The position numbers were made by a program, and so were the translations under genes. 64,000 bases of DNA. Source: Acinetobacter sp. ANC 3929. GTDB lineage: Bacteria > Pseudomonadota > Gammaproteobacteria > Pseudomonadales > Moraxellaceae. Under the pieces are notes generated by a model. It saw only the letters and a list, made by a program, of their open reading frames with translations, was not told the DNA's origin and ran no database searches. Location of the stretch: NCBI RefSeq assembly GCF_000369405.1, contig NZ_KB850000.1:248001-312000 (forward strand), written 5' to 3'. This document shows positions 20,260 to 28,971 of the stretch, in pieces. Within the stretch, counting starts at the first letter, position 1, and each line of letters begins with the position of its first letter.

Positions 20260-21261
20260 TTACTCTTCAATCTCTTTCACTGCATTATAAACAGCAGCAG
20301 GTTCAATATTCAGCATTTTTTTACCAAAGCTTCTGAGCCACCACACCAGTTGTGAGGTAAATGGGACTGTTGCAGAGACTTCGACAATATTTTCTTCCAC
20401 ATGTTGGATGATTTGATCCTTACTCAATTGGCTCTCGTAGAAGCTTTTTGCTGTATTTTCAGTCATGGTGAGTTTTAAATGAATTTGTTCAGTTGGTTTG
20501 TCATAGTCAACACGGAAACCAAGAGCCCCTGATTCAATATAATTATCAATTTCAAAGTTCACAGGATGTAAAGCGCGACTATCCAATACGGTTGCTGCTT
20601 TAAATCGGTGCAAAGCAAAGGTTTGTACTTCAGTTTTATCATTTCGGGTACAGATTAAATAAATCACTGCACCTTTTTGAACCAAAGCCAATGGATTCAG
20701 GATATAGGTTTTATCTTCGCCTTGATGAGTGCGGGCACGATAAATACACTCGATCTGTTTGTCTTGTAATAAACCTTCGTAAATCGCTTGTTGCGCATGT
20801 TTGTCGACGACTGGCGGAATTAATGGTTGCGTCGCAGGCACAATACGAACACGGTTAATCCATTGTCGAACATTGTTCTGTGTCGATAGGCTACGCTTGG
20901 CAAGATCAAACCAAGGGGTCATTTCTTCTAATAAGCTGGGTGGAAGTAAGTGACGTAAATGCTCTTCAACCATCATAAAAGTAACCGCTTGCGAGCTGGT
21001 CATGTGGGGCAAGCTTTGAATCGGTGCGTCTGAACGCCAACGCCAGCCTTGTGGTACAGTTTTATTGCTTTCAATTGGGAAGCGTTGAGCAATCTGGTTT
21101 AAATCGCGCTGGATGGTCCGCAGACTGATATCGATGCCTTCGCGTTCTAATATTTCTTGCAATTCGCGAGTACCCATCCATTTCCCAGTCGAAAGGCGGG
21201 ACAAAATTTGCCATTGGCGATAAAGGCTATTGGATGTTTCTTTTTCTTGTATGGATGACAT
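20260..21261 (-). CDS. WYL-domain transcriptional regulator
   Basis: A 333-residue regulator with an N-terminal winged helix (LYRQWQILSRLSTGKWMGT, then LQEILEREGIDISLRTIQRDL, about residues 15-70) and a WYL ligand-binding domain from about residue 155, with the IYLICTRND strand and LHRFKAATVLD following, plus the WCX C-terminal part. WYL proteins bind nucleic acids or nucleotides and often sense DNA damage or metabolites. I start it at the ATG at 21261; a TTG two codons upstream is the alternative, and neither has a clear ribosome site. It is divergent from the Anbu operon, 212 bp apart, and is its most obvious candidate regulator. Confidence 0.85.
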   Translation of the reverse strand: MSSIQEKETSNSLYRQWQILSRLSTGKWMGTRELQEILEREGIDISLRTIQRDLNQIAQRFPIESNKTVPQGWRWRSDAPIQSLPHMTSSQAVTFMMVEEHLRHLLPPSLLEEMTPWFDLAKRSLSTQNNVRQWINRVRIVPATQPLIPPVVDKHAQQAIYEGLLQDKQIECIYRARTHQGEDKTYILNPLALVQKGAVIYLICTRNDKTEVQTFALHRFKAATVLDSRALHPVNFEIDNYIESGALGFRVDYDKPTEQIHLKLTMTENTAKSFYESQLSKDQIIQHVEENIVEVSATVPFTSQLVWWLRSFGKKMLNIEPAAVYNAVKEIEE

Positions 21262-21420
21262 AAGCAAAATACATAATTCAATGGTCTAAAGCAGACACAA
21301 TAAAAAAACTATACTTAATTATCAAGTCCATCCTATCCAGATTACGTATTTACGACTGAAATGCCCCTCATTTTGCTTAAATATTCTAAGTCTGGTTGAA
21401 AATTGATCATTTTGTATAAG

Positions 21421-21436
21421 TGGCATTGAAATTGCT
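21421..21436 (+). promoter_or_regulatory. Sigma-54 (-24/-12) promoter of the Anbu operon
   Basis: TGGCAT, five bases, then TTGCT matches the RpoN consensus TGGCAC-N5-TTGCW at all but one position, with the invariant GG and GC ten bases apart. Transcription would begin near 21447, leaving a leader of about 27 bases with ACGAGG before the ATG. No palindromic NtrC site was recognised upstream. Confidence 0.65.
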
Positions 21437-21473
21437 TTCTTTAGATATAAATAAATGATGAGACGAGGTTTCT

Positions 21474-23024
21474 ATGTCAGAACAAGAACACAACCTACAT
21501 GTCAGCACAGATTATTATGCGCCAGAACAAAATGCAGCGGTCTCCGTTTATACGTCTACATTTATTCCACAGCTTGAAGTGACGACAAATTTATTTGAAC
21601 AGCTTAAATCTCAATTTTTCAATGAAATGCTGGATGACAAAAGTTTCAACGGTGAAGCTTCGAAAAAAATTGAACAATGGTTGAGTATTCGTAGTCTCGA
21701 TGATTTAAAAACACTGGAAGCACAAGCGAAACAGCATTTTCTTTATCAAGGGATTACTTTTAATGTTTACGGTGATCAAGAGGGTGCGGAGCGAACCATT
21801 CCTTACGATCTTATTCCACGAGTGATTGAAAAGAAACAATGGGAAAAGATCGCAACAGGTTGTGCTCAACGTGTCAAAGCGCTGAACTTATTTTTAGATG
21901 ATATTTATCATGGGCAGCATATTTTAAAAGAAGGCTTAATTCCTGCTGAGCAAGTGATTGCCCATGAAGCATTTCAGCCACATATGTTGAAACATCAGCT
22001 TAAAGGGAAAATCTATTCACAAATTAGTGGCATTGACATTATTCGCGATGGTCAAGGAGATTTCTTTGTACTGGAAGATAATTTACGTACACCCTCAGGT
22101 GTGTCTTATATGCTTGAAAGTCGTAAAATCAGTCAGAAATTGATGCCAGATCTGTGTAGTAGCAATAATTTACAAGGGATTGAGCAATATCCAAGTCTGC
22201 TAAGAGCCATTCTCGAAGAAAATGCTTATGTGGATCAGCCATTGATTGTGGTGCTTACGCCTGGGCGTTTTAACAGTGCCTATTATGAACATTCATTTCT
22301 AGCACGTGAAATGGATGTACCGCTGGTGACCAGTCGAGACCTGTTTGTAGAGGATGATAAGGTCTTTGTTAAAACTATCCGTGGTCGTCAGCAAGTCGAT
22401 GTGATTTATCGTCGTGTGGATGATGAATTCTTGGATCCACTTAGTTTTAGACCTGATAGTACTTTGGGTGTTGCTGGGCTCATGTCTGCTTATCTACAGC
22501 ATAATGTTGTGATTGCCAATGCACCTGGCACTGGTGTAGCAGATGACAAATCAATCTATCCCTATGTTGATCAGATGATTCAGTTTTATTTAGGCGAAGC
22601 ACCTATTTTGAACAATGTGCCAACCTATCAATGTCGAGAGACGGAGCAACTGGATTATGTACTTAGTAACTTAGAAAAATTAGTCGTCAAAGAAGCACAA
22701 GGCTCAGGTGGCTATGGCATGTTGATTGGTCCGCAAGCTGATCAACAACAGATCGATTGTTTTAGACAAAAGCTGGTAGAGACGCCACATTTATATATTG
22801 CGCAACCGACGTTGGCACTTTCTGTTGCTCCAACCATGACTGCGGAAGGGGTTGCTGAGCGACATATTGATTTACGACCTTTTGTACTCAGTTCACCTTA
22901 TCGTACTGAAATTGTGCCGGGTGGTTTAACTCGTGTTGCCATGCAGGCAGGTTCTCTGGTGGTGAACTCTTCTCAGGGGGGAGGAATTAAAGATACATGG
23001 GTGGTTGAAACATTACGTTCCTAA
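21474..23024 (+). CDS. Circularly permuted ATP-grasp protein of the Anbu operon
   Basis: A 516-residue protein of the circularly permuted ATP-grasp type 2 group (DUF404/DUF407). Such proteins are predicted to form amide or peptide bonds using ATP. Seen are EDNLRTPSGVSYMLESR, VIYRRVDDEFLDPL, APGTGVADDKSIYPYV, VVKEAQGSGGYGML (nucleotide loop), HIDLRPFVL and QAGSLVVNSSQGGGIKDTW, all in family order. The N-terminal 100 residues are less conserved. It heads the operon: alpha-E, transglutaminase and Anbu follow on the same strand with small gaps. Substrate and product are unknown in the family. Confidence 0.92.
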   Translation: MSEQEHNLHVSTDYYAPEQNAAVSVYTSTFIPQLEVTTNLFEQLKSQFFNEMLDDKSFNGEASKKIEQWLSIRSLDDLKTLEAQAKQHFLYQGITFNVYGDQEGAERTIPYDLIPRVIEKKQWEKIATGCAQRVKALNLFLDDIYHGQHILKEGLIPAEQVIAHEAFQPHMLKHQLKGKIYSQISGIDIIRDGQGDFFVLEDNLRTPSGVSYMLESRKISQKLMPDLCSSNNLQGIEQYPSLLRAILEENAYVDQPLIVVLTPGRFNSAYYEHSFLAREMDVPLVTSRDLFVEDDKVFVKTIRGRQQVDVIYRRVDDEFLDPLSFRPDSTLGVAGLMSAYLQHNVVIANAPGTGVADDKSIYPYVDQMIQFYLGEAPILNNVPTYQCRETEQLDYVLSNLEKLVVKEAQGSGGYGMLIGPQADQQQIDCFRQKLVETPHLYIAQPTLALSVAPTMTAEGVAERHIDLRPFVLSSPYRTEIVPGGLTRVAMQAGSLVVNSSQGGGIKDTWVVETLRS

Positions 23025-23099
23025 GCCATATGCCACAGCCCGAATGATGATAACAACGAGGGCTGTGAGACTGAATATTAAGAAAAAGGGAGGAGATTT

Positions 23100-23702
23100 A
23101 TGCTTTTACTGAGTTCAAGTGCTCAACATATTTATTGGTTAGGACGTTATTTATTCCGTATTGGCCATGTGGCAGGACAGTTACCTTTTGTTGAGGATCA
23201 ACAGGCATCAGAATTTGCACAGGCTCTTTGTTTGCATATTGATGATGCGGAAAACTTGAATCAATTTATGTTAGATCGTCAGCAGCCTTATTCTTTATTG
23301 AGTCAGCTTGAGATTGCTCGGGACAATATTCAGGAACTACGAGGACTATTGACTGCACAGGGCTATGCAGAACTGAATTATCTGATCAAAAATGTGGCAG
23401 CAGATGGATTGGCAATCTATGAAGTGGTGCAAAGCTGTTGTGACATTCTGAAAGCTGAGCAAGAAGATATTTTTCTATTTTTTCATATTGGGCAGTGTAT
23501 TGAGAAAATTGATACTTATTTCAGATTTCAACACAATACACATGCTGTTTTTGAGGCGATTGATCCCACTATTGAGCGTTTATATCATTTGGGATGGCAA
23601 GACTTACAACCGTGTTGGGAGACATTAAAAGAACAGCCATATTTAAATCAGTTTTATGCATTTACCTATAAATTGGAAAATCAATTTGAGGCATCCTCAT
23701 GA
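23100..23702 (+). CDS. Alpha-E domain protein, short form
   Basis: A 200-residue all-helical protein related to the alpha-E (DUF403) family always found beside the permuted ATP-grasp enzyme. The N terminus SSSAQHIYWLGRYLFRIGHVA corresponds to the conserved RIYWMARYLERAE-type start. It is clearly shorter than the common form of about 310 residues: the second half is missing or reduced. A very strong GGGAGGAG site precedes the ATG. Its TGA overlaps the next start (ATGA), so it is translationally coupled to the transglutaminase. The role is unknown; partnership with the ATP-grasp enzyme is inferred from constant linkage. Confidence 0.82.
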   Translation: MLLLSSSAQHIYWLGRYLFRIGHVAGQLPFVEDQQASEFAQALCLHIDDAENLNQFMLDRQQPYSLLSQLEIARDNIQELRGLLTAQGYAELNYLIKNVAADGLAIYEVVQSCCDILKAEQEDIFLFFHIGQCIEKIDTYFRFQHNTHAVFEAIDPTIERLYHLGWQDLQPCWETLKEQPYLNQFYAFTYKLENQFEASS

Positions 23703-24478
23703 AACTTATGGTGAATCACCAAACGCATTATCAATATACTGAGATTGCGCGAAACAGTGTCCAATCCATCAAAATGATGCCACAAAGTTCAAGGCATCAG
23801 AGTGTTGAAAATTGGCATATCAGTGTTCCAGGGCAGTATTCATGTCAACGTGATGCGTTTAATAACCTATGGATTACCGCTACACAACGCCATGACTATC
23901 GTTATTTGACGATCATGGCACAGGGTGTGGTGGATTTGCATGCGACTGAGCTGGGTTATTTTGAAACAGATGTTTCAACATTACTGTTTTTACAGCGTAC
24001 GGCAATGACCTGCTGTGACCTGACCATGACGGATTTTGCGCATTCGATTGTTACTGTAAAAGACCGCCACCATTTAATTGTTTTATCAGAAAGAATCTTA
24101 CAACAAGTTCCCTATCAACCTGAAAGCACCTCGGTTACGACCTCCGCTATTGATGCATTCTATGCAGGTCAGGGGGTATGCCAAGACCATGCACATATAT
24201 TAATTGCCATGTGTCGTGCGTTACAATTACCAGCACGTTACGTTTCGGGCTATATCTACGATGAAAATCAGCCACACCTCGCCAGTCATGCATGGGCAGA
24301 GGTTTTTGTGGATAATGAGTGGTATTGTTTCGATGTAAGTAACCAGATATTTACACCCCAAAACCATATATACGTTGCAGTTGGACGTGATTATTTAGAT
24401 GTGGCACCTGTGCGAGGTATTCGTGAGCAAGGTGGGGTGGAGAGTATGATGTCTGTGGTGCAGGTTTTGGCGTGTTGA
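23699..24478 (+). CDS. Transglutaminase-like cysteine protease of the Anbu operon
   Basis: A 259-residue protein with an N-terminal beta domain (bacterial transglutaminase-like N region, MVNHQTHYQYTEIARNSVQS) and a transglutaminase core. The catalytic triad is visible: Cys in GQGVCQDHAHI, His in LASHAWAEVF, Asp in WYCFDVSN. These enzymes usually hydrolyse or form amide bonds. It overlaps the alpha-E gene by four bases and precedes the Anbu gene by 16 bp. In this setting it may cleave or process the product of the ATP-grasp ligase. Confidence 0.93.
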   Translation: MKLMVNHQTHYQYTEIARNSVQSIKMMPQSSRHQSVENWHISVPGQYSCQRDAFNNLWITATQRHDYRYLTIMAQGVVDLHATELGYFETDVSTLLFLQRTAMTCCDLTMTDFAHSIVTVKDRHHLIVLSERILQQVPYQPESTSVTTSAIDAFYAGQGVCQDHAHILIAMCRALQLPARYVSGYIYDENQPHLASHAWAEVFVDNEWYCFDVSNQIFTPQNHIYVAVGRDYLDVAPVRGIREQGGVESMMSVVQVLAC

Positions 24479-24494
24479 ATGTAAAGAGAGAAAG

Positions 24495-25229
24495 ATGACC
24501 TATTGTTGCGCATTACGATTAGAGCAAGGTTTGGTATTGATTAGTGATACCCGAACCAATGCAGGGGTCGATCATATTTCTGTATTTCGTAAGTTGCATA
24601 CCTTTGGTGTAGAAGGTGAACGTTTTATTGCTTTGCAAACAGCAGGTAATTTGGCGACGACTCAAGCCGTGATTGGACATTTGCAGAATGCTTTGGCTCT
24701 GCACCAAGAGCCAAACTTATACAGTGCCAATACCATGTTTGAAGTGGCTGAATTGGTGGGTAAGACCTTGCGCAAAGTGCTAGAGGATATTACCAGTGAC
24801 ACCCAAGAGCAGATGAATTATTCATGCAGCATCCTGGTGGGTGGGCAAATTCAAGGTGAGGAGATGCAGCTTTATAATGTATATCCACAAGGGAACTTTA
24901 TTTGTGCAACGACTGATACGCCGTATTTCCAAATTGGTGAAAGCAAGTATGGCAAACCTATTTTAGATCGTGCCTTACACTACGATATGCCTTTGGATGA
25001 TGCACTGCGCTGTTCACTCATTTCTTTTGATTCGACTTTGCGCTCGAATGTTTCAGTGGGTTTGCCTTTAGATGCACTTGTTTATCATAAAGATAGTTTT
25101 AAAATTCCAGAAGGTAAGCGGATTGGTGAGGATGATCCTTATTTTACTCAGATTAGTCGACAATGGTCTGACACCTTGCGCCGTGGTTTACAAGAGTTAC
25201 CCAAGCCAACAGCGGACTATGGTTTATAA
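24495..25229 (+). CDS. Anbu, proteasome-like self-compartmentalising peptidase
   Basis: A 244-residue member of the Anbu branch of the Ntn-hydrolase proteasome superfamily (ancestral beta subunit). The sequence starts MTYCCALRLEQGLVLISDTRTNAG: removal of Met exposes Thr2 as nucleophile, with Asp18 and a lysine (Lys33 type, in FRKLHTF) behind it. The core GERFIALQTAGNLATTQAV and the C-terminal DPYFTQISRQWSD are typical. No propeptide is present. Anbu forms open rings of subunits and its substrate is unknown. It is the last gene of the sigma-54-like operon and has no HslU or other ATPase beside it. Confidence 0.93.
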   Translation: MTYCCALRLEQGLVLISDTRTNAGVDHISVFRKLHTFGVEGERFIALQTAGNLATTQAVIGHLQNALALHQEPNLYSANTMFEVAELVGKTLRKVLEDITSDTQEQMNYSCSILVGGQIQGEEMQLYNVYPQGNFICATTDTPYFQIGESKYGKPILDRALHYDMPLDDALRCSLISFDSTLRSNVSVGLPLDALVYHKDSFKIPEGKRIGEDDPYFTQISRQWSDTLRRGLQELPKPTADYGL

Positions 25230-25282
25230 CGTCCACAAATTCCCTCAAAAGCATGTATAGATCCTTTTGAGGGAGAATCTTC

Positions 25283-25753
25283 CTAAGATGTTGTTATATT
25301 TTTGCTTAGAATACGATCTAGCGACAGTATGCTTGGCCGAGAAGTAATCAGTATCGCCAGAATGAACATATACAATAGATCATGTACATAGAAGAACCAA
25401 CTGAGCCAGCTTATCGGATCTAAGCCACTTGGAATCGTATGAATCCCAACCGTGTATAGTGCTGTCAGGCAAATCATAAACAAGAAAATACTACTGATCT
25501 GAGTAAATAATCCCAAAATCAGAAATAAACCTGCAAGCATTTCAGTCGCTGAAACAAAAGTACTCATGATTGCTGGAAATGGAATGCCTGCATCGATGAT
25601 CGTTTCCAGCATAATCAGTTTATTTTTTTCGACGAAAAGTTTGTTGAAGCCTGTAGTAAAGAAAAAAATGCCGATCGAAATTCGGATCAAAAAGAGCACG
25701 AATTGCTGGATCGGCATTTTATACAGTGGATTATCGTAAATCAGTTTTAACAT
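25283..25753 (-). CDS. DoxX family membrane protein
   Basis: A 156-residue inner-membrane protein with four hydrophobic helices (starting LFLIRISIGIFFFTTGFNKL, then MLAGLFLILGLF and others), the DoxX/MauE-type quinone-related family. Some members support thiosulfate:quinone oxidoreductase or redox protection; most have no known function. It is convergent with the Anbu gene and lies 61 bp before alr's end on the same strand. Start at the ATG at 25753; the ribosome site is poor. Confidence 0.82.
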   Translation of the reverse strand: MLKLIYDNPLYKMPIQQFVLFLIRISIGIFFFTTGFNKLFVEKNKLIMLETIIDAGIPFPAIMSTFVSATEMLAGLFLILGLFTQISSIFLFMICLTALYTVGIHTIPSGLDPISWLSWFFYVHDLLYMFILAILITSRPSILSLDRILSKNITTS

Positions 25754-25814
25754 GTTGGGTGTAAATGGTTAAAACTTTATTAGAGATAAAACCCAAAAGT
25801 TGATCAAGTATGGT

Positions 25815-26888
25815 TTAGTTACCCAGTTGTCGCACAGGTCGTTGTGTAAGGCGGCAAAGCAATTCATAGCCAATGGTTCCATTCGCCGCAGCAACATCAT
25901 CGACTAAGCGAGATTGGCCCCAAAGCTCAACTTTTGTGCCAATCTCTGCTTTAACATTGCTGATATCAATTGCAATCATGTCCATGCTGACACGGCCAAC
26001 GACTGGAACAAGTTGCTGATCGATGGCAACAAAATTTGGCTTCACATACGCGCGTGGATAACCATCACCATAGCCAATCGAAACAATCGCAATCTGTGAC
26101 GTACATGACGCTGAGTAGGTCGAACCATAACCGACAAATTCACCTTGCTGGATTTGATTGAGGGCAATAATTTCGGCACTGAAGGTCATGACTGGCTTTA
26201 GATCGAGTTCATGTACATTCTTATCAGCAAATGGAGATGCGCCGTAAAGCATGATACCTGGGCGAACAAAATCAAAATGCAGTTCAGGGTATTTATAAAT
26301 TGCGGCTGAATTACAACAAGACACCAAGATCGGTTCACAGGTTTGTTTTACCTGTAGAAATTGTTGTTTTTGCTGCGCATTTAAAGGGTGTTCAACGTCA
26401 GCATTGGCAAAATGCATAGTAAGTACACAAGTGAAACCTTCCGCTTTTAAGCGTTGAATTACGTCAATGATTTCATCGACTTTAAAACCCAGACGATTCA
26501 TGCCGCTATTCAGTTTTACCCAAACTTTTAGACCTAATGCGTTATAAGCAGTTTTATGTTGAATCAACCATTTTACTTGTTGGTTATGATGCACGATGCA
26601 TTCAAGCTTCTGTTCGATGACATGTTGCATTTCGTCATCAGCAAACACACCTTCAATCAAAGTAATCGGCTGAGTATATCCAAGTCGCCTGATTTCCAAA
26701 GCTTCTTCTAAACAGGCGACACCAAAAGCATCCGTGGCCTCTAAGGCGGCTAAACAGTTCTTGACTCCATGTCCATAAGCATTGGCTTTGACCATACTGA
26801 CGATTTTTGAATGAGGAGCAAGTTGTTTAACACGGTTTAAATTATATTGCAGTGCTTCACTGTTAATATAAACTGTTGCTTGGCGCAC
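25815..26888 (-). CDS. alr: Alanine racemase
   Basis: A 357-residue pyridoxal-phosphate enzyme interconverting L- and D-alanine for peptidoglycan. The cofactor lysine is Lys34 in VSMVKANAYGHG; the second catalytic base is the tyrosine in VGYGSTYSA, and SIGYGDGYPRAY and VGRVSMDMIAID follow. The start is a GTG at 26888 eight bases after AAGGAG. Length is normal. It lies 57 bp downstream of dnaB on the same strand, the usual Acinetobacter arrangement. Confidence 0.96.
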   Translation of the reverse strand: MRQATVYINSEALQYNLNRVKQLAPHSKIVSMVKANAYGHGVKNCLAALEATDAFGVACLEEALEIRRLGYTQPITLIEGVFADDEMQHVIEQKLECIVHHNQQVKWLIQHKTAYNALGLKVWVKLNSGMNRLGFKVDEIIDVIQRLKAEGFTCVLTMHFANADVEHPLNAQQKQQFLQVKQTCEPILVSCCNSAAIYKYPELHFDFVRPGIMLYGASPFADKNVHELDLKPVMTFSAEIIALNQIQQGEFVGYGSTYSASCTSQIAIVSIGYGDGYPRAYVKPNFVAIDQQLVPVVGRVSMDMIAIDISNVKAEIGTKVELWGQSRLVDDVAAANGTIGYELLCRLTQRPVRQLGN

Positions 26889-26945
26889 CCTGAGTTCTCC
26901 TTTGGGTCGACTTGGATTGTATATAAAATAGAAATAGTTTGAACG

Positions 26946-28391
26946 TTATTCGTCATCTTCATATTGAGCATAGAACTCAGGTGAGAGATTACTAAAACGC
27001 GTATATTGACCTTCAAATGCGAGACGTACGCTACCAATTGGGCCGTTACGTTGCTTACCGATAATGATTTCAGCAGTCCCTGCTTCTTTGGATTCTTTGT
27101 TATAGACTTCATCACGGTAAATGAACATGATCAAGTCGGCATCCTGCTCGATCGCACCCGATTCACGTAAGTCTGACATAACAGGACGTTTGTTTGGTCG
27201 GTTCTCCAAACTACGGTTAAGCTGAGAGAGTGCAATGACAGGACACTGCATTTCTTTGGCCAAAGCTTTTAAGCTTCGGGAAATTTCCGAGATCTCTCCG
27301 ACACGGTTATCACCCATGCCCGGTACTTTCATGAGCTGCAAGTAGTCGACCATGATACAGCCGATTTTCCCATCATGCATTTTGGCCACACGACGTGCAC
27401 GTGCACGAAGTTCAGTTGGTGGCAGGGCAGATGAATCATCGATATAGAGATGCATTTCTTGTAGCTGGAGAATGGTCCCTGTGACTTTGGTCCATTCGTC
27501 TGCATCGAGATTACCTGAACGTAGATGCCCTTGATGGACCTTACCCATGGCTGAGATCAAACGCATTGCAATTGAGTCTGCTGGCATCTCCATTGAGAAT
27601 ACGAGAGCAGGTAGGCGGTTGTATTGCAGTACACTTTCAACCAAGTTCATGGCAAATGTGGTTTTACCCATTGATGGACGTGCTGCAACAATAATCAAAT
27701 CTCCAGCCTGCATCCCTGATGTTTTATTATCAAGCTCTAAGAAGCCTGTGGTTAAACCCGTAATGTTGCCGTCTAATTTAGACAGTTCATCTAGCTTGGT
27801 AATAACATCTGCGGTGACAGAGCTGATTGATTTAGGGCCTGAATCTTTTTTATTGTTATTGTGCTGTTCTGCGAGCGAAAAAATTTGGGTTTCAGCCAAG
27901 TCTAAAATTTCACTGACTGGGCGACCTTTAGTGTCATAAGCATTTTGTAAAATATCACTGCTCACTTTGATCATGGTACGCAGTGTTGAAAACTCTTTGA
28001 TTTTATTGGCATAAGTTTCAAGATTATAGAAGCTTGAAGGCGAATCAGCCATCAATTGCATCAAGTATTCTTCACCACCAATTGCATCTAGTAGGTTCTG
28101 TTTGAGTAACCAGTCGTTGACCAAAACAGCATCGTAAGGTGAGTTTTCTTGTGCCAGTTTTTCGATGGCACGATAAATATATTTGTGACGAGTCGCATAA
28201 AAATCATTTTCTTTAAGTAAGTCACTGACCTGCTCAAATGATTCAGCAACTGTCATTAAAGCGGCCAAAACGGCTTGCTCAATGGCAAGATTATGAGGGG
28301 GGGTGCGGAATTCTTTTAGTTGACCTGAGTCACTCACTTTACTCTCTGTGTTGGGAGAATTTTTTGTAAAATTGGCATTCGCCTGTGACAT
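26946..28391 (-). CDS. dnaB: Replicative DNA helicase DnaB
   Basis: A 481-residue hexameric replication-fork helicase. I start it at the ATG at 28391 (MSQANANFTKN), six bases after AGGT; an in-frame start 21 codons upstream would add a spurious hydrophobic leader. The N-terminal domain begins around PPHNLAIEQAVLAALM; the RecA-like motor has Walker A ARPSMGKTTF, Walker B-type IMVDYLQLM and the DLRESGAIEQDADLIMF motif. No intein or insertion is visible. It precedes alr, and the ribosomal rpsF operon lies nearby on the same strand. Confidence 0.97.
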   Translation of the reverse strand: MSQANANFTKNSPNTESKVSDSGQLKEFRTPPHNLAIEQAVLAALMTVAESFEQVSDLLKENDFYATRHKYIYRAIEKLAQENSPYDAVLVNDWLLKQNLLDAIGGEEYLMQLMADSPSSFYNLETYANKIKEFSTLRTMIKVSSDILQNAYDTKGRPVSEILDLAETQIFSLAEQHNNNKKDSGPKSISSVTADVITKLDELSKLDGNITGLTTGFLELDNKTSGMQAGDLIIVAARPSMGKTTFAMNLVESVLQYNRLPALVFSMEMPADSIAMRLISAMGKVHQGHLRSGNLDADEWTKVTGTILQLQEMHLYIDDSSALPPTELRARARRVAKMHDGKIGCIMVDYLQLMKVPGMGDNRVGEISEISRSLKALAKEMQCPVIALSQLNRSLENRPNKRPVMSDLRESGAIEQDADLIMFIYRDEVYNKESKEAGTAEIIIGKQRNGPIGSVRLAFEGQYTRFSNLSPEFYAQYEDDE

Positions 28392-28511
28392 AACAAGACC
28401 TAATAAAAAGATGAAACAAAACCGAGTGACTATCTTAATCCAAATGGAGGCCATCGGGACAATTTAATTCAGTGAAAATTGTGTAAGTGGTGAAAAAGTG
28501 TGGTTTGGATA

Positions 28512-28847
28512 CTAGAGCCGATTGGATGCGCCCCATTGGCACATCATGTCTAGCAGTGGAATTAATGAAAGTCCTCGTTCAGATAAACTGTATTCAACTT
28601 TGGGTGGAATTTGTGGTTATTCCTTACGGATAATCAGTTGGTCTTTTTCCATTTCTTTCAAGGTTAAACTTAAGGTTTTGAATGAAATGTTGCCGATTGA
28701 GCGTTTTAATTCATTGAATCGCATGATGGGTTTATGTTGATAAAGCCAATACATGATAATCATTTTATACTTGCCATTGATTAAGGAAATTGTATATCCA
28801 AAATCTGTTTGTTCTAAGTCAATATGGGGCGGCGCACAAATTTCCAT
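28512..28847 (-). pseudogene. HxlR-family regulator interrupted by a single stop codon
   Basis: Read on the minus strand from the ATG at 28847, 76 codons encode an HxlR-type winged helix (FGYTISLINGKYKMIIMYWL, then LKRSIGNISFKTLSLTLKEM) up to LIIRKE. A TAA then follows at 28619-28617. The same frame continues with PQIPPKVEYSLSERGLSLIP, then LLDMMCQWGASNRL and a final TAG at 28512. The continuation is exactly the C-terminal wing and helix of HxlR proteins, where LIIRKEYPQIPPKVEY is usual, so a tyrosine codon has become TAA. The total of 112 codons is the normal family length. The gene is divergent from the flavoprotein it probably controlled. A truncated 76-residue product may still bind DNA. 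Confidence 0.85.
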
Positions 28848-28876
28848 AGCATTCTTCTAACACTAACTTTTAGTCT

Positions 28877-28901
28877 AGTATATAACCATAATGACCATAC
28901 T
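28877..28901. promoter_or_regulatory. Weak inverted repeat between the HxlR gene and the flavoprotein
   Basis: AGTAT (28877-28881) and ATACT (28897-28901) form a short dyad in the shared promoter region, the expected place for an HxlR operator. The arms are only five bases in AT-rich DNA. Confidence 0.25.
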
Positions 28902-28971
28902 TATATTCTTGAAAGCATACTTTTATAATCGACTCATCACTATAACTGAACGATTAATGGAGTCCGTTGAA

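Noticed and set aside
27547..27939. 130-codon open frame antisense to dnaB
   Set aside because: It is a shadow of the well-supported dnaB reading frame with no ribosome site or family match.
28522..28740. Plus-strand ORF of 72 codons over the HxlR locus
   Set aside because: The minus strand gives a full HxlR domain apart from one stop; the plus-strand frame has no family features.
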